Assembly: GCA_003931895.1 (NCBI GenBank)
Contig: RRZV01000018.1
Span: forward strand, 1-64,000
From: Mesohalobacter salilacus
Lineage (GTDB): Bacteria; Bacteroidota; Bacteroidia; Flavobacteriales; Flavobacteriaceae
DNA: 64,000 nt
Reading direction: 5' to 3'
In this document: positions 47,204-56,058 of the stretch, piece after piece
Layout: each line of letters opens with the position of its first letter
Numbering within the stretch: the stretch's first letter is position 1
Position numbers and translations under genes: made by a program
Notes under the pieces: generated by a model
Databases searched by the model: none
Told to the model about the DNA's origin: nothing
What the model saw: only the letters and a program-made list of their open reading frames with translations

Positions 47204-48352
47204 ATGAAAAAATTTTTACTTTACACATTGTTTTTATGTACTGCATATTTTATGCAAGCACAGACTGTAGGGATAGTCGGTCCCGCTGCCAATGGGTGGC
47301 CTAGCGACGGCAACCCAACAGACATTATGCTGACAGATAATGGCGATGGAACGCATTCTATAGATGCTTTAACGTTAACAACAGGACCTGCTAAATTTAG
47401 GGAAAATCAAGATTGGGCCGTAAGTTGGGGTGGAGATACTTTCCCATCAGGACCAATTACAAATGGAGATATACCCGTTCAAGCTGGGGTTTATGATATT
47501 GTGTTAGATTTGAATAACAACACTTATACATTTACTGATGTAGGAACTTTCACACAAATTGAAATTGTTGGTTCCGCTATTACAGGGTCGTCTAACCCAC
47601 AAATGTCAACGATAGACGGTGTGAATTATGAACTAAGCGTGACTCAATTTGGTGATGGTGATTTACAGTTTCAGGAAGTCGGCACGTCCAATGTCTATGG
47701 CGCAAATAGCTTTCCGTCTGGAACAGCAACTGTTGGCGGTATGGCCATTCCTGCTCAAGCTGGTTTTTACGAAGTCTCTTTTAATTTAAATACAGGAGAT
47801 TTCTCTTTTAATATCCCTGACGTTGGCATTGTAGGTCCTGCAGCAGCGGGTTGGCCTTCTGATACTAATCCTACAGATATTTTAATGAGCTCGACTGATG
47901 GTGATGTATATTCTCTAAATAACCAAACACTAACTGACGGTTTATTAAAATTTAGACAAAATTTAGACTGGTCTGTAAATTGGGGAGGTGATACTTTTCC
48001 CTCAGGCTCTTTTACAAGTAATGATATTAATGTAACTGCAGGAACTTATGATATTAGTTTCTTTAGAGCTAATCAAACTTATACTTTTACCTCACTATCC
48101 ATTGAAGATTTAGCTTTTAATCAATTTAAGTTATATCCTAATCCAACTAAAGATGTTTGGGTCTTTGATAATCCTGGAACAAGTATCAAAAGCATTCAGA
48201 TTTTTGATGCGTTTGGTAAATCAGTTTTAGAAATCAATCCTAACTCTACTCAGGTCAATGTGAGTGCTCAAGTTTTATCTCAAGGCTTATATTTAGCTAA
48301 AATCGGTTTAGTTGATGGCTCTGAAACCACTGTAAAAATTATCAAGCAGTAA
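47204..48352 (+). CDS. T9SS secreted protein with three SusE/F-like repeats
   Basis: 382 residues. Signal peptide (about 1-19), then three modules of about 90 residues. Modules 1 and 3 are close copies, each with GIVGPAA-x-GWPSD, NPTDI, KFR-x-N-x-DW and WGGDTFPSG; module 2 is divergent (EIVGSAITGSSNP). The fold resembles the SusE/SusF outer-membrane starch-binding modules. A T9SS type-A domain ends the protein (YPNPTKDVWVFD, IFDAFGKSVLEI, QGLYLAKIGL). A surface glycan-binding role is likely, but no SusC/D genes are nearby. Confidence 0.85.
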   Translation: MKKFLLYTLFLCTAYFMQAQTVGIVGPAANGWPSDGNPTDIMLTDNGDGTHSIDALTLTTGPAKFRENQDWAVSWGGDTFPSGPITNGDIPVQAGVYDIVLDLNNNTYTFTDVGTFTQIEIVGSAITGSSNPQMSTIDGVNYELSVTQFGDGDLQFQEVGTSNVYGANSFPSGTATVGGMAIPAQAGFYEVSFNLNTGDFSFNIPDVGIVGPAAAGWPSDTNPTDILMSSTDGDVYSLNNQTLTDGLLKFRQNLDWSVNWGGDTFPSGSFTSNDINVTAGTYDISFFRANQTYTFTSLSIEDLAFNQFKLYPNPTKDVWVFDNPGTSIKSIQIFDAFGKSVLEINPNSTQVNVSAQVLSQGLYLAKIGLVDGSETTVKIIKQ

Positions 48353-48375
48353 TTTTACCAAATTTCTAAATAAAG

Positions 48376-48406
48376 AAAAGGCTTCCCGATTGGTAAGCCT
48401 TTTTTC
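48376..48406 (+). terminator. Rho-independent terminator
   Basis: AAAAGGCTT (48376-48384) and AAGCCTTTT (48395-48403) flank a 10-nt loop, then TTC. It is 24 bases past the stop of the SusE/F-like gene. Confidence 0.75.
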
Positions 48407-48451
48407 TTTTTCTAATCAAATTTAATAATTACTTAACGAATAAACGTTATT

Positions 48452-48569
48452 AATCCAGTAATTAAAATTTATGTCACACTGAGCGAAGGCGAAGTGAAAA
48501 AGCGACCATTCGACTGCGCTCATGGAGATATTCTAGCTTAAAATATAGAATAATCAGCATTACTGGTTT
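48452..48569. repeat. MITE-like repeat with terminal inverted repeats, copy 2
   Basis: About 118 bp, inverted relative to the copy at 1-116. Ends AATCCAGTAATT and ATTACTGGTTT; core TGTCACACTGAGCG and CATTCGACTGCGCTCATGGA. It lies between two convergent genes. Confidence 0.75.
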
Positions 48570-48586
48570 AATAGTTTAGAACTATA

Positions 48587-49429
48587 TTACTTATAAGTGA
48601 TATCACCACCAGATGATTCGTTTTTATCTAAACGAACGCTGGGCTTGTTGTGGTATTTGATATCTGAACCACTTGAAGCATTTCCTGTTAAAATTTCAAT
48701 AGGATAAACATCAATGTTAGAGCCAGAACTTGCTGTTGCAGTAACATTTATCGCTTTTAAGTTTTTAGCGTCAATATCTGATCCGCTAGAGGAATTAGCG
48801 CTAAGCTCATCAGTATAACCTTCGACATTTAAATCAGAACCGCTAGATGATGTGGCTTGTAGCGATTGGCTTTTTCCTGTAAGGTATAAATCAGAACCAC
48901 TACTCGAATTGGCGATAACATTTGTAGAAGATATTTTTAATTTCATATCTGATCCACTGCTGCTGCTACAATTTAATTTTTGAGTTTTTACATTTAACTC
49001 TATATCTGAGCCGCTGGAAGAGGAGATGTCGATATCATTAAAGTTTAGCTGCTCAGAAGCAAATAGGTTAATACCCGATGATGCGCTTAATTTGGTTAAA
49101 CTACCAGAAAAGTATATTGTGATTAATTTAGAATCCGCTCGCCCTATGTTGTCTTTGCTTTTAGTTCCGATTTTTAAAGATTGAGCATTTTGGTCAATTT
49201 TAAGTTCGTCAATTAGGTTTTCATTGGCCTTTACAATTAACTTATTTTCGTTGCTTTGAACAAGTTTTACATCCCAAGCATTGGCGAGAGAGAGTTCTTC
49301 AAAGGATGATAGGTCGAATTCTTTTTCGGCGACTTCGCCTTCACCATTTATGGTGTTAAAGCCATCAATATTGCATTGCGTGCTAAATGTTAGAATAGCA
49401 AAAGCAAGAAATTTTAGTAATGTTGTCAT
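48587..49429 (-). CDS. Head-GIN domain (DUF2807) lipoprotein with SSG-repeat solenoid
   Basis: 280 residues. Probable lipoprotein (Cys19 in FSTQCN). The head-GIN/DUF2807 opening (EKEFDLSSFEELSLANAWDVKL) leads into nine Ser-Ser-Gly motifs spaced 18-21 residues apart (at about 117, 138, 157, 176, 195, 214, 234, 252, 272), most reading SSSGSD. This is the mark of a right-handed beta-helix with one turn per repeat. It is the last gene of padR-pspC-head-GIN. The role is unknown; adhesion or envelope sensing is possible. Confidence 0.85.
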   Translation of the reverse strand: MTTLLKFLAFAILTFSTQCNIDGFNTINGEGEVAEKEFDLSSFEELSLANAWDVKLVQSNENKLIVKANENLIDELKIDQNAQSLKIGTKSKDNIGRADSKLITIYFSGSLTKLSASSGINLFASEQLNFNDIDISSSSGSDIELNVKTQKLNCSSSSGSDMKLKISSTNVIANSSSGSDLYLTGKSQSLQATSSSGSDLNVEGYTDELSANSSSGSDIDAKNLKAINVTATASSGSNIDVYPIEILTGNASSGSDIKYHNKPSVRLDKNESSGGDITYK

Positions 49430-49464
49430 GAGTTTTGGTTTTATAGGTTAATTATACAGACGTT

Positions 49465-51066
49465 TTATTCTTTATTTTGGTTGCCTGAGGATTCAATAAC
49501 TTTACAACTTGAGCAAAATAATTTGTTGTCGTTTAAAGTGTAAATTTCATCGAATTTATTTTTGCTTTCAAGCGGATGAAAATAGTTTTCAAGAAAATCA
49601 TTGGTGTTTTCATTTAATTTAATTTTCACATCATCAGGGATATAGATATCGATATCGACACCTAGATAATTGTCACTTAATTCTGGTGGTGAGAGGAAAT
49701 AACTGTCTAATAAAATCTGGTTAGTATCAATATTATAATTATAGGTTAATAGGTTGGCTTGGTTTCGAGCCTTATTTTCGTCAAAAGCATAAGTCCATTT
49801 TGAAACTCTGATGTAGGCCACTTGATCACTGCTGCGATTTAACTTGATATCAACATTAGAATCGTATAAAATTTTATTATCATTTTCATCATAAGTGATT
49901 TTCTCTTGATTCTTCTTAAATGGTGAAACGGTATAATTCAAATTCCCTTTCATTTTTATCAATATAGTGTCTTGTGGCTTAAGGTTCAGGCTTGTCGTAT
50001 TAACAACTTCACCCGAAACCCTTTCTCTTAATGAAGAATTGACACCTATAAAAATCAGCGTCGCAATACTTAAAACCCATAAGATAATAATACTGATAAT
50101 GAAAGTTTTGCTAACACGTTTTATGTTGGAAAATAACAATCTTAAACTCAGTATAAAGATCAATACCAAAGGTATAGCAAGAGCAATAAAAGTAGCTGTA
50201 ATGACTAGCCAAGCTGGTATACCATTGTAAATTAGACCGTCAATTCTTATGATTCCAGAGTCAATTAGATCAATGTTGCCAAACAAGCCAATGCCACTCA
50301 GACCTAAAGCTGTAAAAAGCAGACTTAAGAGGCCTAATCCAGAAAATAACATCAGGATAAATCCTATGATTTTGACCAAAGTTTTTCCTATTTTAAGAAC
50401 TACTTTTTCAAGCTCACTAAAAAAAGAAGAAATACTGCTTTGAGCCTGTTTTGAGTGTTTTTTGACATCGACATCTTTTATTTTTTCGGAGACATTGTCG
50501 TAGCCTTCTTTAATTTTTTTTTCAATATTAGAAAGGTTGATAGGTTCACCTTTCATAGCCAATTTTTCGGCAGTAGTTTTGGCTTCAGGAACAAGAATCC
50601 AAAGTAAGATGTAAATCAAAATTGCCCAACCAAATGAAAGTACAGCAAACAAAATCCACAAGAGTCTGACCCAAATCACATCAATCCCAAGATAATGCCC
50701 TAAACCTGCAGAAACGCCACTGATATAAGATTGGTCTTTATCCCGATACAGCTTCTTTTCTACTTTTTGATAAGCTTGACTTTGTTGATTGTCTTCTTCA
50801 TCAGAAATGCTATAATCTTTGGGTTCACCCATAATTTTGATGATCTCGTTGACATCTTCTGAGGTGATGACTTGTTTGTCAGAAATCATACGTTCTATAA
50901 AGAGTTCGGCGATTCGTGATTCTATGTCTTGAATAATTTCATCACGACTTGTTTCATTGGCCAAATATGATTTTATGGCATCTAAATAATTTTTCAGAAC
51001 CTTATATGCATTTTCATCAATATGAAAAATCTGATTGGCAATATTGATATCTAAGGTTTTATTCAT
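49465..51066 (-). CDS. PspC-domain membrane protein
   Basis: 533 residues. A cytoplasmic lead (1-105), then a PspC domain (KLYRDKDQSYISGVSAGLGH...IDVIWVRLLWILFAVLSFG) with two membrane segments, then several more membrane helices (about 225-345) and a C-terminal extracytoplasmic domain rich in N, D and K. PspC proteins sense inner-membrane stress; here the domain is embedded in a larger Bacteroidota form. Its start overlaps padR by 8 nt. Confidence 0.9.
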   Translation of the reverse strand: MNKTLDINIANQIFHIDENAYKVLKNYLDAIKSYLANETSRDEIIQDIESRIAELFIERMISDKQVITSEDVNEIIKIMGEPKDYSISDEEDNQQSQAYQKVEKKLYRDKDQSYISGVSAGLGHYLGIDVIWVRLLWILFAVLSFGWAILIYILLWILVPEAKTTAEKLAMKGEPINLSNIEKKIKEGYDNVSEKIKDVDVKKHSKQAQSSISSFFSELEKVVLKIGKTLVKIIGFILMLFSGLGLLSLLFTALGLSGIGLFGNIDLIDSGIIRIDGLIYNGIPAWLVITATFIALAIPLVLIFILSLRLLFSNIKRVSKTFIISIIILWVLSIATLIFIGVNSSLRERVSGEVVNTTSLNLKPQDTILIKMKGNLNYTVSPFKKNQEKITYDENDNKILYDSNVDIKLNRSSDQVAYIRVSKWTYAFDENKARNQANLLTYNYNIDTNQILLDSYFLSPPELSDNYLGVDIDIYIPDDVKIKLNENTNDFLENYFHPLESKNKFDEIYTLNDNKLFCSSCKVIESSGNQNKE

Positions 51067-51403
51067 GGTTTTGGTCTTTTGGGTTTGTAATGGTTTTTAC
51101 AGCAATTTGTAGGTCTGTCCAAGAGTTTGAGAGTTCGTCTAAAAACGCCTGTCCAGAGGAAGTTAATTTATAATATTTTCGCGGAGGTCCGCCTGTAGAT
51201 TCTTCCCAGCGGTATTCTAGGAGTTCAGCATTTTTTAGCCTAGTGAGTAAAGGATAAATTGTACCTTCAACGACGATGAGTTTAGCCGATTTTAATTCGT
51301 CAAGGATTTCAGCGACATAAGCATCTTTATTTTTTAGTATAGATAGAATACAGTATTCTAAAATACCTTTCCGCATCTGTGCTTTTGTGTTTTCTATATT
51401 CAT
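51059..51403 (-). CDS. PadR-family transcriptional regulator
   Basis: 114 residues. Winged-helix PadR pattern: MRKGILEYCILSILKNKDAY, EGTIYPLLTRLKNAELL and the wing RWEESTGGPPRKYYKLT, then a dimerisation helix. It likely represses its own operon with pspC and the head-GIN gene. An 18-bp dyad lies over the predicted start of transcription (51422-51439). The inducing signal is unknown. Confidence 0.93.
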   Translation of the reverse strand: MNIENTKAQMRKGILEYCILSILKNKDAYVAEILDELKSAKLIVVEGTIYPLLTRLKNAELLEYRWEESTGGPPRKYYKLTSSGQAFLDELSNSWTDLQIAVKTITNPKDQNHE

Positions 51404-51421
51404 GTTTTATTGGCTTAAAAG

Positions 51422-51439
51422 AGATATATAGTAATATCT
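51422..51439 (-). promoter_or_regulatory. Dyad operator candidate for the PadR regulator
   Basis: AGATAT-N6-ATATCT is a symmetric site over the start of transcription predicted from the -7 box at 51444-51451. Autorepression by PadR would explain it. Confidence 0.4.
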
Positions 51440-51443
51440 GATA

Positions 51444-51451
51444 CAAAGATA
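51444..51451 (-). promoter_or_regulatory. -7 promoter box of the padR operon
   Basis: Minus-strand TATCTTTG matches TAnnTTTG; TTG lies 21 bases upstream of it, close to the standard spacing. Confidence 0.5.
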
Positions 51452-51601
51452 CGTTTATTAGAAGTTACTTTGCAATACATAGTAGTATAAATTAACGAAA
51501 TATTATGATATTAAACTAATTTTTTTATTGAATTAATCCAAGTAAATTATGGGGAAAGCTCTTTTTAAACCTTAGAAAAGTTTAATTTTACAATAAAAAA
51601 T

Positions 51602-52054
51602 ATGTTGAAACCTTATAAGGTCAATTGGTTTTTGCTGTTTAAGTTGCCTTCAGCTTGGTTTTGTGGTGTTCGGCTTAAATCCATAGATGCATCAAGGAGT
51701 CAAGTTACTGTCAAGCATCGGTGGATTAATCAAAATCCTTTTAAGAGCTTGTATTTCGCAGTGCAAAACATGGCAGCTGAGTTAAGCACAGGTGTTTTAG
51801 TCATGCAAGCTATTCAATCACAAAACCAAAAAGTCTCAATGTTGGTCATAGAAGCACATTCTGAATTTTTTAAAAAAGCGACGGGTCGAATTAGATTTAA
51901 ATGTCATGATGGACAAAAGATCGACAAAATAGTGCACGAAAGTATAAGAGATATAACGTCTAAACAGATGACATTATTTGTAGAAGCTTTTGATAAAAAT
52001 GATGTTATGGTTTCAAAATTTAATTTTACGTGGAGTGTTAAACCTAAAGATTAA
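51602..52054 (+). CDS. DUF4442 hotdog-fold protein
   Basis: 150 residues. Matches the DUF4442 pattern: KLPSAWFCGVRLKSID, VKHRWINQNPFKSLYFAVQ, then a core with GVLVMQAI and FFKKATGRIRFKC. The fold is that of hotdog thioesterases such as PaaI, but the catalytic residues are not obvious. Cytoplasmic. Unknown function. Confidence 0.82.
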   Translation: MLKPYKVNWFLLFKLPSAWFCGVRLKSIDASRSQVTVKHRWINQNPFKSLYFAVQNMAAELSTGVLVMQAIQSQNQKVSMLVIEAHSEFFKKATGRIRFKCHDGQKIDKIVHESIRDITSKQMTLFVEAFDKNDVMVSKFNFTWSVKPKD

Positions 52055-52132
52055 TTATCTACCAAACTTGATATTGGTCATAAAGACACATATTGTTTAA
52101 AGATTGATAACCTTTACTCTAAAAACATACTT

Positions 52133-52140
52133 TATTTTTG
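52133..52140 (+). promoter_or_regulatory. -7 promoter box of the SLC13 transporter gene
   Basis: TATTTTTG matches TAnnTTTG, 20 bases before the ATG at 52160. The -33 element is weak. Confidence 0.4.
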
Positions 52141-52159
52141 TAAACAAATTTCTTTTCAA

Positions 52160-53593
52160 ATGGCAGATTCAAGAACCTATGCCGGTAAATTCCTCAGAAA
52201 AATTAATGAACGCGTAAACTGGCACAGTCATTTTACGCTTTTTATTTTATCACTTCTGGTCGCTTTTAGCATGTTTTATTTTGTTAGCGATCCAGAATTT
52301 ACAGACACTCAAAATTACGTGTTGTTTATTTTATTTTTGTCAATTGCATTATGGGTTACAGAGGCTATTCCTCCATTTGCAGTGGGTATTCTCATCATAG
52401 GATTTCTGGTCTTTTCTATTGGTAATGATGAACCAGAAAACGTTAAAAAATATGTCCAAACTTGGTCAGATAGTGTAATTTGGTTGTTTCTAGGCGGATT
52501 CTTCTTAGCTGAGGGAATGAAAAAAACGGGACTAGATAAAGATTTATTAAAACTTACTATTCCTAAATTCGGAAATAAAGCTAGTGTTATTTTACTTGGT
52601 TTAATGATGCTTACGGCTGTATTGTCTATGTTAATGAGTAACACAGCAACCACAGCCATGATGATAGCTACAATCACACCAATTTTAAAAACTTTAGGAT
52701 CCAAAGCGGCATTATCAAAAAATTTATTGATAGGCATTCCAGCTGCAGCTTCAGTTGGCGGTATGGGCACTATAATTGGTTCTGCTCCAAACGCTATTGT
52801 TGTTGGAGCTTTAGAAGGTATTGGAATTAAAATTTCATTTTTAGAATGGATGCTCTTTGGCATTCCCATAGCTTTAATATTAATCTTAGTGTTTTGGTAT
52901 GTTTTATTAAAGAAAAACCCTATTAAAACTAAAACGCTTCAACTTGAATACCTTTTTAATACAGCCGAAGAGCGTCACACTCAAAAACATGCTTTGCTCC
53001 ACAAACGCATAACCTTAATAATTCTTGTTTCTACTTTATTACTGTGGCTTACCTCTGGTTTTACAGGTATTCCCGTAGCGGCAGTTTCTGCTGTTCCTAT
53101 TGTTGGTTTAACCATGTTTTCTATTATACAATCTGATGAAGTTCGTGCTTTGCCCTGGGATACTTTAATGCTAGTAGCAGGTGGTCTAGCTTTAGGCTTG
53201 GCAGTTCAAGAGCAAGGTTTGGCACAGTATTTTGTTGGTTTGATTCCCGCCGCTGAGATAAATATATACATACTTTATATTGCTTTTGGATTGCTCACGG
53301 TAGTGTTTTCAAATATTATGAGTAATACAGCAACGGCAACTATTTTTATACCTATTGCTATTTCACTGATTATGAGCATAGATGTAAACAATACAATTAC
53401 TTTGCCATTAATTATTGGATTATCTGCATCCTGTGCATTGTTATTACCAGTATCTACACCACCAAATGCGATAGCATTTAGCACGGGCATGCTTAAGCAA
53501 TCTGATTTTAGACTTGGTGGAATTTTTATAGGATTACTTGGTCCAGCGGTCGTGATTTTATGGTGTATATTAATGGTAAATATGTTTTATTAA
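52160..53593 (+). CDS. SLC13/DASS-family anion transporter
   Basis: 477 residues with about 12 hydrophobic segments. Two DASS repeats with the sodium and carboxylate-binding signatures SNTATTAMM and SNTATATIF, plus GSAPNAI and STPPNAIAFSTG. These are inner-membrane sodium-coupled importers of dicarboxylates such as succinate or malate, though some take up sulfate. Substrate inferred. Stands alone. Confidence 0.92.
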   Translation: MADSRTYAGKFLRKINERVNWHSHFTLFILSLLVAFSMFYFVSDPEFTDTQNYVLFILFLSIALWVTEAIPPFAVGILIIGFLVFSIGNDEPENVKKYVQTWSDSVIWLFLGGFFLAEGMKKTGLDKDLLKLTIPKFGNKASVILLGLMMLTAVLSMLMSNTATTAMMIATITPILKTLGSKAALSKNLLIGIPAAASVGGMGTIIGSAPNAIVVGALEGIGIKISFLEWMLFGIPIALILILVFWYVLLKKNPIKTKTLQLEYLFNTAEERHTQKHALLHKRITLIILVSTLLLWLTSGFTGIPVAAVSAVPIVGLTMFSIIQSDEVRALPWDTLMLVAGGLALGLAVQEQGLAQYFVGLIPAAEINIYILYIAFGLLTVVFSNIMSNTATATIFIPIAISLIMSIDVNNTITLPLIIGLSASCALLLPVSTPPNAIAFSTGMLKQSDFRLGGIFIGLLGPAVVILWCILMVNMFY

Positions 53594-53594
53594 A

Positions 53595-53616
53595 ATAAAC
53601 TAAAATTTTAGTTTAT
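53595..53616. terminator. 22-bp perfect AT-rich palindrome after the SLC13 gene
   Basis: The sequence ATAAACTAAAA and its exact mirror meet without a loop, 2 bases past the stop codon. It may be a weak terminator; such a palindrome in AT-rich DNA could also arise by chance. Confidence 0.35.
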
Positions 53617-53674
53617 ATATTCATTATTATACTTTAAATTTCTTTATTTGTTAATAATTCAAATTTTAGCCCCT

Positions 53675-56056
53675 ATGCGATTTATTTACTTCTTGTCTTT
53701 TTTATTAATTTTTAGTTTATCTGCTAATGCTCAAAATACTCAAAACAAGAGTTCTGCTATTTATAATGGCTATGATGAGTATTTTAAAATACCTCGTGAG
53801 TCTTTATACCTACATCTAAATAAGAGTAGTTTTCTAAAAGGTGAAAATTTATGGTTTCAGGGTTATGCCTACAACAGGCAGACGCAAAAGCTGAGTCCTA
53901 AGGTAAGGAATGTAGAATTAGGTATTTATGACAGTGAAGGTCTTATGATTGATAAGAAATTATACCTTGCCATCGACGGTCTGTTTAAAGGGCAAATATC
54001 AATAGATTCTTCTTACACAGAAGGTGAGTATTATCTCAAGGCTGAAACCAATTGGATGAAGAATTTCAAAGAAGATTATGCACATATTCAAAAATTTGAA
54101 ATTTTAGGTGCTAATACCCTTAAAACCAAACAAAAACTAAAAGCTTATGATTTACAGATTTTACCAGAAAGTGGACACAGTGTTGTAAATTGTGATGGTG
54201 TGCTGGGTTTAAAACTGATAGATCAAAGTGGTTTGGGTGTGAAGTTTGAAGCAAGCTTACTTGAAAATGGAAAGCCTATCTTTGAATTTAAGAGTAACCG
54301 ATTTGGTTTGGCAAAAGTAGATTTAAAACCTAAACCCGGTCATGAATACGAAATTGAAGCTAGATTACCAAATGGTAAAACGATTTTAAAATCAATTGAG
54401 AACATTAAATCATACGGTTACAATTTAAAGGTTAACAATATTATCCCTCAGCAGACTATCATTTATGTGTCTTCAAATCTATCTTCTACTTCACAATATG
54501 AAAATCAGGAGGCGAAACTGTTAGTGCACCAAGAAGGCAAAAGCTTTGAAGTTCCTATTGAATTATCTAAACAAAAACCTCAAGTAGCCAAAGCGATAAA
54601 AAAAGAACAACTTTTTTATGGTGTAAACACCATTACACTTTTTGTAAATGATAAACCGGTTGCTGAACGCTTGGTTTTTATTAGAAAGAACAGTCAAAAT
54701 GAGGAAAGTGATATTAAAGTGTCCGTAAGAAAATCAAAAACAGACACGCTAGCTTTAAATTTATCACTTCCTAATTATAATGAAAATGCTTATCTGAGTA
54801 TCTCAGTGCTACCAGAAAACACAATATCTTATATTAAAAACCAGAATATATTATCTGAATTTCTTTTAGATCCTTTTTTAAATGGGTATATAGAAAATAA
54901 AACATATTACTTTAAAAACCCTAATCGCCTTGTAGATTATAACTTAGATTTACTTTTGCTTACACAGGGTTGGAGTCAATATGATTGGGGTAATATTTTT
55001 AAAAGTCCACCAAAAGCTTTGTATAAACGAAAAGATGGACTAACTCAAAATGTTAATATCAATCGAGAAATTCCAGAAAATGTTAACAAATTATTGATAT
55101 ACAGCACATTGTATAATAAAGATATGGTTTTGCCTATTAACTCTAAAAAATCGTTTAAACTTCAAAACCGATATCCACTTATTGGTGAGAAAATGGAATT
55201 TTCATTAATTGACAATAAACAGAATTTTGTCACACCCAAAGCGGTTGTAGGAACTCAATTACGTTTAGAGAGCGATAAAATTCAAAGCCATCAATTACTT
55301 CCGTCACTTTCTAATTTGAGACAATTAAAACTCGAACTAGACAAAAATCGACTTTATGCCAATTTTTTAGAAGGTGAACTTTTAGACGAAGTTATTGTAA
55401 AAGCAAAAAAAGAAGAGAAGAAAGAAAATCAAAATTTTGCTAAAAACTTTAGAGATAACACTATAAAAGTCGATGAAGAGGTTGCAGCAACTTTTCCGTT
55501 TTTATCAGATTATTTGAGCTATAGAGGCTACTTAGTGAATGATGTTTCTGGTAATTTTAGTATAAGGAATTTAGCGAGAACATCAATCAACGGTAGTAAT
55601 ACGCCTGTTGTTTATCTCAATGGCGTCCAATTGAACGACTTGTCAATTTTAGGTGGTTCGCGGACTTCTGATTATGAAGAAATCTATATTGATAAAACAG
55701 GCTACGGAGGTGGTGTGCAAGGAGCCAACGGAATTATAAGATTGCAACAAAGACGCACAGCTTTATTTACAAATGAAAATTCTACCAAGACAGAGTTACC
55801 ATACACTCAATTTGAAATAAAAAAAGGATTTGAGCCACCTAAACAATTCTATATGCCAGAATATGCGTTTTTTCAAACTGATTCCTTTCAGCAAGTAGGC
55901 ACAATTGCATGGTTTTCTGATGTAGTGATAAAACCAAAAAAAAGCACAGAACTAGAAATCTTCGAGACTGGACTTTATAAATTCAAATTGTTTATTGAAG
56001 GCATTGGTGAAGATGGTAGTTTGTTTTATATAGAAAAAACAGTTAAAAAGAATTAA
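53675..56056 (+). CDS. Exported MG2-like protein with an orphan TonB plug domain
   Basis: 793 residues from the ATG at 53675; the longer reading uses TTG. Signal peptide (about 1-19, ending SANAQ). The N-terminal part resembles MG2-type macroglobulin domains (SLYLHLNKSSFLKGENLWFQ). Near the C-terminus there is a carboxypeptidase-like turn (DEVIVKAKKEEKK) and a TonB-plug-like segment (NTPVVYLNGVQLNDL, ANGIIRLQQRR). There is no 22-strand barrel after it, so it is not a full TonB receptor. Periplasmic or surface protein of unknown role. Faces prfC with a 2-nt gap. Confidence 0.75.
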   Translation: MRFIYFLSFLLIFSLSANAQNTQNKSSAIYNGYDEYFKIPRESLYLHLNKSSFLKGENLWFQGYAYNRQTQKLSPKVRNVELGIYDSEGLMIDKKLYLAIDGLFKGQISIDSSYTEGEYYLKAETNWMKNFKEDYAHIQKFEILGANTLKTKQKLKAYDLQILPESGHSVVNCDGVLGLKLIDQSGLGVKFEASLLENGKPIFEFKSNRFGLAKVDLKPKPGHEYEIEARLPNGKTILKSIENIKSYGYNLKVNNIIPQQTIIYVSSNLSSTSQYENQEAKLLVHQEGKSFEVPIELSKQKPQVAKAIKKEQLFYGVNTITLFVNDKPVAERLVFIRKNSQNEESDIKVSVRKSKTDTLALNLSLPNYNENAYLSISVLPENTISYIKNQNILSEFLLDPFLNGYIENKTYYFKNPNRLVDYNLDLLLLTQGWSQYDWGNIFKSPPKALYKRKDGLTQNVNINREIPENVNKLLIYSTLYNKDMVLPINSKKSFKLQNRYPLIGEKMEFSLIDNKQNFVTPKAVVGTQLRLESDKIQSHQLLPSLSNLRQLKLELDKNRLYANFLEGELLDEVIVKAKKEEKKENQNFAKNFRDNTIKVDEEVAATFPFLSDYLSYRGYLVNDVSGNFSIRNLARTSINGSNTPVVYLNGVQLNDLSILGGSRTSDYEEIYIDKTGYGGGVQGANGIIRLQQRRTALFTNENSTKTELPYTQFEIKKGFEPPKQFYMPEYAFFQTDSFQQVGTIAWFSDVVIKPKKSTELEIFETGLYKFKLFIEGIGEDGSLFYIEKTVKKN

Positions 56057-56058
56057 GT

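Noticed and set aside
52315-52869. 184-residue minus-strand open frame
   Set aside because: It lies wholly antisense to the SLC13 transporter gene; hydrophobic codons give long open frames on the opposite strand. No start context or family pattern is seen.
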